From Kribbella sp. ALI-6-A (lineage in GTDB: Bacteria; Actinomycetota; Actinomycetes; Propionibacteriales; Kribbellaceae), in contig NZ_MTQN01000011.1 in NCBI RefSeq assembly GCF_001984195.1, positions 558,001-622,000 on the forward strand: a DNA stretch of 64,000 nucleotides, read 5' to 3'. Positions 8,338-17,619 of the stretch are shown piece after piece. The notes beneath the pieces are model-generated. The model was not told where the DNA came from and ran no database searches. It saw only the letters and a program-made list of their open reading frames with translations. Within the stretch, counting starts at the first letter, position 1. Every line of letters starts with the position of its first letter. Position numbers and translations under genes: made by a program.

Positions 8338-9689
8338 TGCTCGAGTCCTGCGTAGATCCGTGCGGCGGCCACCAGCCTGGCGGGCACGTCCGGAGTCGCC
8401 GTCCAGTGCAGATGCAGGTACGACGCGTGCACCGACGGCCGGGTGATCCCCTCGACCGTGCCGCCCGGCAGGTACCACGCCGGGTCGCCACCGTCGACCA
8501 GCTCCACGGCAGTCCGGTGGAACTCGTGCCCGCGGACGCGTCGGCCCTCGTCGAAGAACGCCGTTGTACTAGCAGCGATCGCAGTGCGATAGCCCAGCGT
8601 CAGCTTCGGAGTCATGCGGGCCGTGGCGGGCAGTACGCCGGTCATTGCGTGGCCGTCCAGCTCACGGCACAGATAGAGCAGGCCGGCGCACTCCGCGATC
8701 ACCGGGAGCCCACCGGCGACAGCGGTCGCTACCTGTGTGCGCAGTTTCTTGTTGTCAGACAGCGCCTCGGCATGCATCTCCGGAAAGCCGCCCCCGAGGT
8801 ACAGCGCAGCCGTCCCCTCCGGTAGCGAGTCGTGCAGCGGGTCGAAGCTCGCGACGTCCGCCCCGGCCGCCGTCAGTAGCTCAGCCGTCTCGGTGTAGCG
8901 GAACGAGAACACCGGTCCACCGGCCATCGCGACCACCGGTCGGCCCTCCTCCGCCGGCGTCACCTCAGCCGTCGGGTCCCAGGCCTCGGTCTCCAACGGG
9001 CTCGCAGCCCTGGCCGCCGCAACGAAGGCCTCCAGATCAACACCGGCCCGTACCAGCTCCGCAGCAGCGTCCACTGCCGCCTCGGCCTGAGCCCGCTGCT
9101 CGTCCGCCGGCACAAGGCCCAGGTGCCGACTCGGTACGGTCAGCCGGGTATCCCTGCGCAACACTCCAAGCACCGGTACGCCGGTGGGCGCGACGCCGGC
9201 CCGCGCCTCCGCCTCGTGCCGGTCGGTGCCAACCTTGTTCAGGATCACGCCGACGATCCGTACACCGGTGTCGTAGGCAACAAATCCCTGGACCACCGCG
9301 CCGACGCTGCGACCGGCCGCGGACGCGTCGACCACCAGCACGACCGGTGCCTGCAGCAACTTCGCGACGTGCGCGGTGGAGGAGAATCCCTCGGTGCCGA
9401 GCGCGCCGTCGTACAGGCCCATCACGCCCTCGACCACGGCGATGCCGGCCCCGGCCGCACCATGGGCGAACAGCGGGGCGACCCGCTCCTCGCCGGACAG
9501 CATGGCGTCCAGGTTGCGGCCCGGGCGGCCGGTCGCGACGGCGTGGAACCCGGGATCGATGTAGTCCGGCCCGACCTTGAAGCCGGCCACCGTGTGCCCG
9601 GCCCGGCGCAGCGCCGCCATCAGGCCGACGGCGACCGTCGTCTTGCCGGCACCGGACGCGGGCGCGGCGACGACGATCCGTGGGATCAC
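8334..9689 (-). CDS. cobB: Hydrogenobyrinic/cobyrinic acid a,c-diamide synthase
   Basis: A 451-residue glutamine amidotransferase. The N-terminal ATP-binding domain starts IPRIVVAAPASGAGKTTVAVGLM, followed by FKVGPDYIDPGFH and VEGVMGLYDG. The C-terminal class I amidotransferase domain has YLGGGFPEMHAEALSDN, the nucleophile cysteine in IAECAGLLYL and a late HEFHRTA. CobB amidates the a and c side chains using glutamine and ATP, in the cytoplasm. GTG at 9689 overlaps the cobO stop (GTGA); the preceding codon at 9692 is also GTG. It lies between cobO and the CobE-BluB fusion. Confidence 0.93.
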   Translation of the reverse strand: MIPRIVVAAPASGAGKTTVAVGLMAALRRAGHTVAGFKVGPDYIDPGFHAVATGRPGRNLDAMLSGEERVAPLFAHGAAGAGIAVVEGVMGLYDGALGTEGFSSTAHVAKLLQAPVVLVVDASAAGRSVGAVVQGFVAYDTGVRIVGVILNKVGTDRHEAEARAGVAPTGVPVLGVLRRDTRLTVPSRHLGLVPADEQRAQAEAAVDAAAELVRAGVDLEAFVAAARAASPLETEAWDPTAEVTPAEEGRPVVAMAGGPVFSFRYTETAELLTAAGADVASFDPLHDSLPEGTAALYLGGGFPEMHAEALSDNKKLRTQVATAVAGGLPVIAECAGLLYLCRELDGHAMTGVLPATARMTPKLTLGYRTAIAASTTAFFDEGRRVRGHEFHRTAVELVDGGDPAWYLPGGTVEGITRPSVHASYLHLHWTATPDVPARLVAAARIYAGLEQ

Positions 9690-10300
9690 CACTCGATTCC
9701 CTTCTGGCCCTTCTGGCCCGCGTCCATCGGGTGCTTCACCTTCGTCATCTCGGTGACCAGATCGGCGGCGTCGATCAGCCGCTGGTCGGCGTTCCGGCCG
9801 GTGATCACGACGTACTGGTGGCCGGGGCGGTTGGTCAGCGTGTCGACCACCTCGTCGACGTCGATCCAGCCCCACTTCATCGGGTACGTGAACTCGTCGA
9901 GCACGTAGAGATCGTGCGTTTCGGCGGCGATCCGGCGCTGGATCTCACGCCAGCCCTCCAGCGCGTCGGCCGCGTGGTCCTCGTCGGTGCCGGCCTTGCG
10001 CGACCAGCTCCAGCCCTCGCCCATCTTGTGCCACTCGACCGGGCCGCCCTCACCCGTTGCCTCGTGCAACTTTCCGAGCGCGCGGAACGCGCTCTCTTCG
10101 CCAACCTTCCACTTCGCACTCTTGACGAACTGGAAGACGCCGATGTTCCAGCCCTGGTTCCAGCCGCGCAGCGCCATCCCGAACGCCGCCGTCGACTTGC
10201 CCTTCATCTCGCCGGTGTGCACCATCAACAGCGGCCGGTTCCGGCGCTGCCGGGTGGTCAGGCCGTCCTGCGGTACGACGCTCGGCTGTCCCTGCGGCAT
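9686..10300 (-). CDS. cobO: Cob(I)yrinic acid a,c-diamide adenosyltransferase
   Basis: A 204-residue corrinoid adenosyltransferase of the CobO/BtuR/CobA type. The P-loop is HTGEMKGKSTAAFGMALR (residues 28-45), then VFQFVKSAKWKVGEE, DLYVLDEFTYPMKWGW and VVITGRNADQRLIDAADLVTEM. It transfers the 5'-deoxyadenosyl group of ATP to Co(I) corrinoid, forming the upper ligand. ATG overlaps the chelatase stop (ATGA), so it is coupled to cobalt insertion. Confidence 0.95.
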   Translation of the reverse strand: MPQGQPSVVPQDGLTTRQRRNRPLLMVHTGEMKGKSTAAFGMALRGWNQGWNIGVFQFVKSAKWKVGEESAFRALGKLHEATGEGGPVEWHKMGEGWSWSRKAGTDEDHAADALEGWREIQRRIAAETHDLYVLDEFTYPMKWGWIDVDEVVDTLTNRPGHQYVVITGRNADQRLIDAADLVTEMTKVKHPMDAGQKGQKGIEW

Positions 10301-12624
10301 CAGGCCGCCCTCCGTTCGGTGACCGTGCGAATGAGGTTGCCCGCGGCAACGTCTCCCAGATCCAGGTACTCGGCCCGCAGCGTCGTCGCGAGCTCGGCGG
10401 CGAGGCCGAGCCGGACTCCCCGTCGCGGTTCGCAGTCGACGACGACGGTGGGAATGCCCTGGTGGGCGATCCAGCCGGCGGCCTGCTGAGCGCGCGCGAA
10501 AGCGCTCTCTCCGTGCGTCGCGCGCCCGTCGGTGACCAGCACGAGCAGCGGCCGGCGGCGCGGGTCGCGAATCGCCGCGATCCGGAGCACCTCGGCGGTC
10601 TGCAGCAGTCCTTCGGCCAGCGGCGTACGGCCGCCGGTGGGCAGCGACTCCAACCGGCGTACTGCAGTCTCGACGCTGCCGGTCGGCGGGAGTGCGACGG
10701 TGGCCTCGGCGCGGGCGAAGGTGACCAGGCCGACCTTGTCGCGGCGCTGGTAGGCGTCGAGCAGCAACGAGACGATCGCGGTCTTCACCTCGCCCATCCG
10801 CCGCTTGGTGCCCATCGAGCCGGACGCGTCGACGCAGAACATCACCAGGTTTCCCTCGCGACCTTCGCGGACGCCGAGCCGTACGTCGGCGGCACGGACC
10901 GCGAGTCCCGGGCCTGAGCGTCCCCGCGCGTGCTGGTGCGGCGCTGCGGCCCGGAGGGTGGCGAGCAGGTGTGGGCGGCCGGCCTCCCGGCCGACCCGGG
11001 CGCGGTCGCCGACGACGCGGCCGACATCGGTGATCGCGCGGGACCGACGCCCGGCGACGCCGGTGCCGGCGGACTGGATGCTGAGCAGGCGTGCCTTGTA
11101 CGGCTCGGAACTGGCGGCGACGTCGCCGGTCGGGGCGGCGCCGGAGAGCGCGTTCTCGGAGTTTCCCGAGTTCTCGGGGTTGCCGGGACGGCCGGTTGAT
11201 GGGAACTGGTCGGCTCCGTCGGAGGATCCGCGGTCAGCGTCTGCCGGGTCCGAGGATCCGGCGTCCGTGGAGCGCGGATCCGAGGTCCCTGCATCCGAGG
11301 TCCGTGCATCCGAGGACCCTGCCTCCGAGGAGCGCGGATCCCGGGATTCCGCGTCCGAGGAACGCGCATCCGAGGACCCCCGGTTGCCGTCGGCATCGTT
11401 GGGATCGCCGTCAGGGCCCCGGGAACCGCCGTCCGGTCCCGGGTTGTCCGGGTCGTCGTCCGGGTCCCGCGGCGGGGTGCTGTCGTTGATCACCTGGTCG
11501 AGCCGGTCCTCGTCCAGACCGGGCGCGTCGAACGGGTTGCGCCGGGTCCGGTGCGGCAGTGCGAGCTTCGCGGCGGCGCGCACGTCCTCGACTTCGACGA
11601 CGGTCCGGCCCGACCAGGCCGCGTGCGCGACCGCCGTCCGGGCGGTGACCAGGTCGGCGCGCATGCCGTCGACGTCGAACGCGGCGCAGATCTCCGCGAT
11701 CTGCCGCAGCGCCGGATCGGTCAGGATCACGTCGGGCAGCAGGTTCTGCGCCTTGACGATCCGCTCGGCGAGCTCACGCTGCGACGCCTCGTACCGGCGG
11801 ACGAACGCGGCCGGATCGGCTTCGTACGTGAGCCGCGCGCGCATCACCTCGACCCGGACCGCGGGGTCGCGGCTCGCGACGACGTCGACGGTCAGTCCGA
11901 AGCGGTCGAGCAGCTGGGGACGGAGTTCGCCTTCCTCAGGGTTCATCGTGCCGACGAGGACGAAGCGGGCGGGGTGAGTGATGGAGACCCCGTCGCGCTC
12001 GACGGTCGCCCGGCCCATCGCGGCGGCATCGAGCAGGACGTCGACCAGGTGGTCGTGCAGGAGATTGACCTCGTCGACGTACAGGAGTCCCCGGTGGGCG
12101 GCGGCCAGCAGGCCGGGCTCGTACGCCGTGATGCCTTCGGAGAGCGCTCTTTCCAGGTGGAGGGATCCTAGGACCCGGTCCTCGGTCGCTCCCACCGGCA
12201 GCTCGACCAGCCGGGCCGGGCGGGAGGTGGCCGACGGGGCGGGCGCGTCCGAGGACGTGGAGGTGGATCCGGGCAGATGACCGAGCGGCGCCACCTTTGT
12301 GGTCGACGGACCCGACTGATCCGACGGGCTCATCAGCTCCGAGTGCGAACCGAGAGCGCTCTCCGGCGTTTCATGCGGACCATCCGGACACAGCGGATCG
12401 GGAGCAGCCGGATCGCACGAGAAACGGCAGCTGGGAACCACCTCGACGGGCGGCAGGATCTCCGTGAGAGCGCGCACCGCGGTGGACTTGGCGGTGCCCT
12501 TCTCCCCACGGATCAGCACCCCGCCGATGGCCGGCGACACGGCCGCGAGGACCAGCGCGAGTTGCAGGTCCTCCATGCCGACGACCGCGGTGAACGGAAA
12601 TCCAGTGGTCGGAGCAGACCGCAC
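10300..12624 (-). CDS. Putative cobaltochelatase, fused ChlI/BchI AAA+ and ChlD/BchD VWA subunits
   Basis: A 774-residue fusion. The AAA+ part has Walker A GEKGTAKST at about 40-48, LLYVDEVNLL as Walker B and GTMNPEEGELRPQLLDRFGL as sensor. A Ser/Asp/Pro-rich linker (about 405-475) joins it to a VWA domain with MIDAS DASGS near 599 and LVTDGRATHG. With CobN it probably inserts cobalt into hydrogenobyrinate diamide; no CobS/CobT pair is present here. GTG at 12624 was chosen because GAAGGGA lies nine bases upstream and the leader hairpin ends just before it. An in-frame GTG at 12657 lies inside that hairpin. Confidence 0.9.
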   Translation of the reverse strand: MRSAPTTGFPFTAVVGMEDLQLALVLAAVSPAIGGVLIRGEKGTAKSTAVRALTEILPPVEVVPSCRFSCDPAAPDPLCPDGPHETPESALGSHSELMSPSDQSGPSTTKVAPLGHLPGSTSTSSDAPAPSATSRPARLVELPVGATEDRVLGSLHLERALSEGITAYEPGLLAAAHRGLLYVDEVNLLHDHLVDVLLDAAAMGRATVERDGVSITHPARFVLVGTMNPEEGELRPQLLDRFGLTVDVVASRDPAVRVEVMRARLTYEADPAAFVRRYEASQRELAERIVKAQNLLPDVILTDPALRQIAEICAAFDVDGMRADLVTARTAVAHAAWSGRTVVEVEDVRAAAKLALPHRTRRNPFDAPGLDEDRLDQVINDSTPPRDPDDDPDNPGPDGGSRGPDGDPNDADGNRGSSDARSSDAESRDPRSSEAGSSDARTSDAGTSDPRSTDAGSSDPADADRGSSDGADQFPSTGRPGNPENSGNSENALSGAAPTGDVAASSEPYKARLLSIQSAGTGVAGRRSRAITDVGRVVGDRARVGREAGRPHLLATLRAAAPHQHARGRSGPGLAVRAADVRLGVREGREGNLVMFCVDASGSMGTKRRMGEVKTAIVSLLLDAYQRRDKVGLVTFARAEATVALPPTGSVETAVRRLESLPTGGRTPLAEGLLQTAEVLRIAAIRDPRRRPLLVLVTDGRATHGESAFARAQQAAGWIAHQGIPTVVVDCEPRRGVRLGLAAELATTLRAEYLDLGDVAAGNLIRTVTERRAA
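11210..11400. repeat. Degenerate tandem repeats inside the chelatase linker
   Basis: The DNA carries imperfect units of about 15 bases built around GGATCC/GCATCCGAGG, coding for alternating SSDA, TSDP and SSEA motifs. The reading frame stays open. This is the low-complexity linker between the AAA+ and VWA domains. Its length probably varies between strains by slippage. Confidence 0.7.
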
Positions 12625-12645
12625 GGCGGTACATCCCTTCGTCCT

Positions 12646-12810
12646 GCGGGTGTCCACGCCCGCGTCGAAAACGGTGCGCCGGGGAAACGCGGAGAGCGCT
12701 CCCTGGCGGACGGACGAAGATGTCCTGGCTTCCGGATCACTCCGGTCACAGTGGCGGGACCGCCCCGGACTCCGGCCCGCGGGCCGTCACCGGTGTTCCT
12801 CTTCAACCGT
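12646..12810 (-). promoter_or_regulatory. Cobalamin riboswitch controlling the chelatase-cobO-cobB-bluB unit
   Basis: Read on the minus strand, this leader has the classic B12-element order: GGAACACCGGTGACGG, then GGAGTCCGGGGCGG, the B12 box CCCGCCACTGTGACC, and GAAGCCAGGACAT. The closing stem pairs ACGG..GAAGA with TCTTC..CCGT (12800-12810 with 12710-12720). A hairpin at 12646-12663, with loop CGTGGACA, follows just before the ribosome site and is the probable expression platform. Coenzyme B12 binding would reduce translation of the operon. Family assignment is from remembered consensus. Confidence 0.9.
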
Positions 12811-12969
12811 CCCGGCGATCATTCCACATCCCCGCCGGCACGCCGCCGCCCGGAGACCAACCTCACCTGCCGCAGGCTGATCCGTGAACCAGCCGATCGC
12901 CTCCGTCCCGGCGAGCACGTCACGGCCGAGGCGCGGCGCCGGCGTTTTCAGGTAAGGCCAAGCCGAGGC
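12811..12969. other. Non-coding spacer between surE and the riboswitch
   Basis: About 160 bases with no plausible gene. It should hold the promoter for the riboswitch RNA (minus strand) and the end of the cobN-surE transcript. I see no convincing -35/-10 pair and no strong hairpin. Confidence 0.5.
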
Positions 12970-13728
12970 TCAGGCGAGTTGCTCGTCCAAATACGTCGCA
13001 GCCCCGTCGCCAGGCACCTCGCGGATACCGACGATCGGCGTCACCGTCACATACCCGGCGGCCAGCAAGGCCTCGTCGGTGTCGGGCTCCGGGGCGGTCG
13101 CCGGCGGTTCGAGCCTGATCATCGGCTCGCCGTTCGGGCTCTGGCCACCCGCGATGCGAGAACGCTCGATCGGGGCGAGCCGCGCCCGGCGTACCCCCTC
13201 CAGCTCGTCGAGCGGACGATCAGGCACGTTCACCGTGAGCACCGTCCCGACCGGCTCCGAGATCAGCCAGTCGAGCGCCCGCGTGGCGATCGCCGCCGCG
13301 GTGTCCAGGTGTTTGGGATCCTCCGAATCCATGCTGACGGCAATCGCCGAGCGCCCTTGCCCGGCCGCGGTGAGCGCGGCCGCGACGGTGCCCGAGTGCA
13401 GGATCGGTACACCGATGTTGTGGCCGTGATTGATCCCCGACACCACCGCGTCCGGCACCGCGCCGAACGAACCCACCAGCGCCAGCGTCACCGCCAGCGC
13501 CGGCGTCCCGTCGACACCGATGTACGTGACGCCCCCGGCGGTCTCCTCCGCGGTCCGGATCGGCCGATCCACCATCCCGGCCCTCGCCGAACCAACTCCG
13601 CTCTGGTCGTCCAGCGGCGCGACCGCGAGCACGTCGTGACCCGCCGCGGCCAGCGCCGTACCGAGTGCACGGATCCCCCGCGCCTGGTAACCGTCGTCGT
13701 TGGTGATCAGGACGCGCAGAGGGGCCAT
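12970..13728 (-). CDS. surE: 5'/3'-nucleotidase SurE
   Basis: A 252-residue phosphatase. It opens with LRVLITNDDGYQARGIRAL, where the DD pair binds the metal, and has the conserved VVSGINHGHNIGVPILHSGTV near residues 90-110, a second metal and phosphate site. SurE hydrolyses nucleoside monophosphates and acts in stress survival. It begins 28 bases after cobN and is probably co-transcribed under the cobN riboswitch; why is not obvious. ATG at 13728 has GGAGG only one base upstream, so an in-frame TTG at 13740 remains possible. Confidence 0.92.
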   Translation of the reverse strand: MAPLRVLITNDDGYQARGIRALGTALAAAGHDVLAVAPLDDQSGVGSARAGMVDRPIRTAEETAGGVTYIGVDGTPALAVTLALVGSFGAVPDAVVSGINHGHNIGVPILHSGTVAAALTAAGQGRSAIAVSMDSEDPKHLDTAAAIATRALDWLISEPVGTVLTVNVPDRPLDELEGVRRARLAPIERSRIAGGQSPNGEPMIRLEPPATAPEPDTDEALLAAGYVTVTPIVGIREVPGDGAATYLDEQLA

Positions 13729-13756
13729 ACCTCCACCCAATCACACCTGCCGGAGG

Positions 13757-16700
13757 TCAGCCGCGATCCTCGATGTCGCCCTCGGTCTCCAGTACGGCGC
13801 TACGCAGCGTCTCCAGTGCCTCGGCCGACGGCTCGGCCCACAGCCCGCGCTGGGCTGCCTCGAGCAGCCGCTCGGCGATACCGTGCCGCGCCCACGGGTT
13901 CGACTTGCGGAAGAACTCGGCGACCTCGGGGTTCGCGACGTACTCGGTGGTGAGGGTCTCGTACATCCAGTCGTCGACCACCCCGGCGGTGGCGTCGTAG
14001 CCGAACAGGTAGTCCACCGTGGCGGCCATCTCGAAGGCGCCCTTGTAGCCGTGGCGCTGCATCGCCGCCATCCAGCGCGGGTTCACCACCCGGGCCCGGA
14101 AGACCCGCTTGGTCTCCTCCTCCAGCGTGCGCGTCTTCACCTGCGCCGGGACGGCGGAGTCGCCGATGTAGGCCTTCGGGTTGGCGCCGGTCAGGTGCCG
14201 GACCATCGCGACCATGCCGCCGTGGTACTGGAAGTAGTCGTCGGAGTCCATGATGTCGTGCTCGCGGGTGTCCGCGTTCTTGGCCGCGACCTGGATCCGC
14301 GCGTAGGCGCGCTCCATCGACGGCCGCGCCTCGGCGCCGTCGAGGTCCTTGCCGTAGGCGTAACCACCCCACACGGCGTACACCTCGGCCAGCTCGGCGT
14401 CGGTGCGCCAGTTGCGGGCGTCGACCAGCGGCAACAGCCCCGCGCCGTACGAGCCGGGCTTGGAGCCGAAGACCCGGGCCGTCGACGAGCGCATGTCGTT
14501 GCCAGCAGCAACATCGTCGAGCACGTGCGCGCGCAGGTAGTTGTCGGCGGCATCCTCGTCCAGCTCCGCGACCGTGCGGACCGCCTCGTCGAGCCAGGCC
14601 ACCACGTGCGGGAACGCGTCGCGGAAGAAGCCCGAGATCCGCACCGTCACGTCGATCCGCGGCCGGCCGAGCTCGGCGACCGGGACGACCTCGAAGCCGG
14701 ACACCCGCCGCGACGCCTCGTCCCAGACCGGACGGCAGCCGAGCAGCCACAGCACCTCGGCCAGGTCGTCGCCCTGGGTGCGCATCGCCGACGTACCCCA
14801 GACGGTCAGGCCGACCGATCGCGGCCACTCCCCCGTCTCGGCCTTGTGGCGCGCGAGCAGCGAGTCGGCCAGCGCGACGCCGACATCCCAGGCGTTGCGG
14901 CTCGGGATGGCCTTCGGGTCGACAGCGTAGAAGTTGCGACCGGTCGGCAGCACGTTGACCAGACCACGCGTCGGCGAGCCCGACGGGCCGGCTTCGACGA
15001 AGCGCCCGTCCAGTGCCCGCAGGACGTTCGTCAGCTCGTCACCGGTCCGCGCGAGCCGCGGCACGACCTCCTCGCAGGCGAAGCGCAGCGACGTCTCCAC
15101 GCCGTCGGACTGCCGGCCGAGCACCTCCCCGACGACCACGGGCACCTTTGCCGCGTCCCAGCTCAGTGTCTCCATCCCCAGCACCAGCTTGCGAGCCACA
15201 GCCTCCAGCAGGTCCACACCGTCCGCCGCACTCACCGCAGGCAGGTCCGCCAGCTCTGACAGCGCGGCCAGCTCAGCAGGCACCGCACGACCCGGATCGG
15301 CGAGCAGAGCCGCCTCGTCCACGTCGAACGTCTCCCCGAGCGCCTTCCGCAGTCCCGGTACGGCGCCTGACGCGCCACCCCACATCTGCGAGGCCCGCAG
15401 GATCGCCAGCACCAGGTTGACCCGAGCCTCGCCGACCGGCCCACCGCCGAGCACGTGCAGCCCGTCGCGGATCTGCACGTCCTTGATCTCGCAGAGGTAG
15501 CCGTCGAGGTGCAGGACGAACTCGTCGAACTCCTCGTCGTCCGGCTTCTCGTCGGTGTGCAGGTCGTGGTGCAGCTGAGCCGCCTGGATCAGCGTCCAGA
15601 TCTGCGCCCGCAGCGTCGGCACCTTCTCCGGGTCCAGCGCCTGCACGGTCGCGTACTCGTCCAGCAGGTACTCCAGCTTGGCCATGTCGCCGTACGTCTC
15701 GGCCCGAGCCATCGGCGGCACCAGGTGGTCCACGACGACCGCGTGCCCGCGCCGCTTGGCCTGCGTACCCTCACCCGGGTCGTTGACGATGAACGGGTAG
15801 ACCAGCGGCAGGTTGCCCAGGACGGCGTCCGGCGCGCAGTCGGCCGCCATGCCGATGCCCTTGCCCGGCAGCCACTCCAGCGTGCCGTGCTTGCCCAGGT
15901 GTACGACCGCGTGCGCGCCGAAGCCGCCCTCCGCCTCCGGCGCTTCCAGCCAGCGGTACGCCGCGAGGTAGTGGTGCGACGGAGCCATGTCCGGGTCGTG
16001 GTAGATCGCCACCGGGTTCTCACCGAACCCGCGCGGCGGCTGGATCATCAGTACGACGTTGCCGAACCGCAAGGCGGCCAGTGCAATCGCCGGCTCGGGC
16101 CCGGTCGTGTCGACGTACAGCGAGCCGGGCGCCTCACCCCAGGCCTCGGTCATCGCGTCGCGCAGCGTCTCCGGCACCCGGCCGAACCACTGGGCGTACG
16201 TCGACAGCGGGATCTTCGCGACCGCACTGGCAAGTTGCTCGTCGGTCAGCCAGTCGACGTCGTGACCGCCGGCCGCGATCAGCCGGTGGATCAGGCCGTC
16301 GGCGCCCTCGGCACCCTGCAGGTCGTCGAGGTCGAGGTCCGGGCCGAGGTCGTAGCCCGCGTCCTTGAGCTGCCCGAGCAGGACGACCGCGGACGCCGGG
16401 GTGTCCAGGCCGACCGCGTTGCCGATCCGGGCGTGCTTGGTCGGGTACGACGACAGCACCAGCGCGAGCTTCTTCTCGGCCGGCGGAACGTGCCGCAGCC
16501 GGGCGTGCGCGACGGCGATCCCCGCCAGTCGCTCACAGCGCTCCGGGTCGGGCCGGTAGCTGGCGATGCCCTCGGCGTCGTACGCCTTGAACGAGAACGG
16601 GATCGTGATGATGCGGCCGTCGAACTCCGGGATCGCGACCTGGGTCGCCGCGTCCAGCGGGCTGATCGCGGCGTCGCTGTCCAGCCACTGCTCGCGTGTC

Positions 16701-17482
16701 GAGGTGAGCGCGAGGCCCTGGATCAGCGGGATGTCGAGCGAGGCCAGCGCGCCGGCGTCCCACGCGTCGTCGGAACCACCCGCGCTGGCGTTCGCGGCGA
16801 CGGTGCCGCCCGCGGCCAGCAAGGTGGTGACGAGGGTGTCGCACCGGCGGAGCAGATCGAAGAGCTCGGCGTTGTCAGGGCTCGACGGGTCGAGGCCGCG
16901 CAAGGTGCCGCAGTAGATCGGCAGCGGCTGGGCGCCCGCCGCGTCGACGGCGTCGGCGAGCGCGTCGACGAACGCGGTGTTGCCGGAGATCTCGTGCGCG
17001 CGGTAGTAGACGATGCCGACCACCGGGCGACCGTCCGGCTCGGTCGAACGGCCGGCCCGGACGCCGTACGTCGGGAGGCTGTGCGGCGGGTCGAAGGCGT
17101 CGCCGGTGAGCAGCAGGGTGTCGCGGAGGAAGCCGGCCAGGTTGCGTAGATTCTCCGAGCCGCCCTCGCGCAGGTAGGCCAACGCCTCGGTCACCGCGCC
17201 GGCCGGCACGGTCGACAGCGACATCAGCTCGGCGTCGGGCGCGGCCTCACCGCTGAGCACCACCACCGGCCGCCCGGAGGCGATGACGGCATCCAGCCCC
17301 TCTTCCCAGGCGCGCCGACCGCCGAGCAGCCGGACAACGACGACCTCGACGCCGTCGAGCAGCGCCGGTAGTTCGGCCACCTCGACCCGCGCCGGGTTGG
17401 CGACCTTCCAGCCGGCCTGGGCCTGTGAAGCGGCCAGCAGATCGGTGTCGGCGGTGGAGAGCAGCAACAGGTTCGCGGGCAT
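13757..17482 (-). CDS. cobN: Cobaltochelatase large subunit CobN
   Basis: A 1241-residue CobN/BchH-family protein of the usual length. Recognisable stretches are VGIVYYRAHEISGNTAFVDAL, LVLSSYPTKHARIGNAVGLDTP, HLGKHGTLEWLPGKGIGMA, FSFKAYDAEG and the C-terminal NPRWMAAMQRHGYKGAFEMAATVDYLFGYDATAGVVDDWMYE. CobN binds hydrogenobyrinic acid a,c-diamide and inserts Co2+ with ATP hydrolysed by partner AAA+/VWA subunits, supplied here by the ChlI/ChlD fusion. ATG at 17482 has AGGAAGGA ten bases upstream. An upstream in-frame ATG (17569) lies inside the riboswitch and is rejected. Confidence 0.95.
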   Translation of the reverse strand: MPANLLLLSTADTDLLAASQAQAGWKVANPARVEVAELPALLDGVEVVVVRLLGGRRAWEEGLDAVIASGRPVVVLSGEAAPDAELMSLSTVPAGAVTEALAYLREGGSENLRNLAGFLRDTLLLTGDAFDPPHSLPTYGVRAGRSTEPDGRPVVGIVYYRAHEISGNTAFVDALADAVDAAGAQPLPIYCGTLRGLDPSSPDNAELFDLLRRCDTLVTTLLAAGGTVAANASAGGSDDAWDAGALASLDIPLIQGLALTSTREQWLDSDAAISPLDAATQVAIPEFDGRIITIPFSFKAYDAEGIASYRPDPERCERLAGIAVAHARLRHVPPAEKKLALVLSSYPTKHARIGNAVGLDTPASAVVLLGQLKDAGYDLGPDLDLDDLQGAEGADGLIHRLIAAGGHDVDWLTDEQLASAVAKIPLSTYAQWFGRVPETLRDAMTEAWGEAPGSLYVDTTGPEPAIALAALRFGNVVLMIQPPRGFGENPVAIYHDPDMAPSHHYLAAYRWLEAPEAEGGFGAHAVVHLGKHGTLEWLPGKGIGMAADCAPDAVLGNLPLVYPFIVNDPGEGTQAKRRGHAVVVDHLVPPMARAETYGDMAKLEYLLDEYATVQALDPEKVPTLRAQIWTLIQAAQLHHDLHTDEKPDDEEFDEFVLHLDGYLCEIKDVQIRDGLHVLGGGPVGEARVNLVLAILRASQMWGGASGAVPGLRKALGETFDVDEAALLADPGRAVPAELAALSELADLPAVSAADGVDLLEAVARKLVLGMETLSWDAAKVPVVVGEVLGRQSDGVETSLRFACEEVVPRLARTGDELTNVLRALDGRFVEAGPSGSPTRGLVNVLPTGRNFYAVDPKAIPSRNAWDVGVALADSLLARHKAETGEWPRSVGLTVWGTSAMRTQGDDLAEVLWLLGCRPVWDEASRRVSGFEVVPVAELGRPRIDVTVRISGFFRDAFPHVVAWLDEAVRTVAELDEDAADNYLRAHVLDDVAAGNDMRSSTARVFGSKPGSYGAGLLPLVDARNWRTDAELAEVYAVWGGYAYGKDLDGAEARPSMERAYARIQVAAKNADTREHDIMDSDDYFQYHGGMVAMVRHLTGANPKAYIGDSAVPAQVKTRTLEEETKRVFRARVVNPRWMAAMQRHGYKGAFEMAATVDYLFGYDATAGVVDDWMYETLTTEYVANPEVAEFFRKSNPWARHGIAERLLEAAQRGLWAEPSAEALETLRSAVLETEGDIEDRG

Positions 17483-17500
17483 GCGCGTCCGGTCCTTCCT

Positions 17501-17619
17501 CGGGGTGTCCACGCCCCGGGTGGGCAGTTCGACGGCAGCAGTTCCTGACTCCCACGCGAACGTGGTCACAGTGGCGGGACCGCCCCGGACTCACACCGGG
17601 TTCCTGCAAACGACCGTCG
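17501..17619 (-). promoter_or_regulatory. Cobalamin riboswitch controlling cobN-surE
   Basis: On the minus strand the leader reads GCAGGAACCCGGTGTGAG, TCCGGGGCGGTCCCGCC, ACTGTGACC and later GAGTCAGGAACTGCTGCCGTCG: a compact B12 element. The closing helix pairs 17614-17619 with 17530-17535. Downstream, a hairpin at 17501-17518 has the same loop (CGTGGACA) as the one before the chelatase gene, just ahead of the AGGAAGGA ribosome site. B12 should therefore repress translation of cobN. Strong match to the known class. Confidence 0.93.

Noticed and set aside
15455..17149. 564-residue plus-strand open frame within cobN
   Set aside because: Antisense shadow of a conserved gene; no family features.
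17482..17569. Upstream ATG of cobN (17569) giving 29 more residues
   Set aside because: It lies inside the cobalamin riboswitch core; the ATG at 17482 has a ribosome site and matches the family start.
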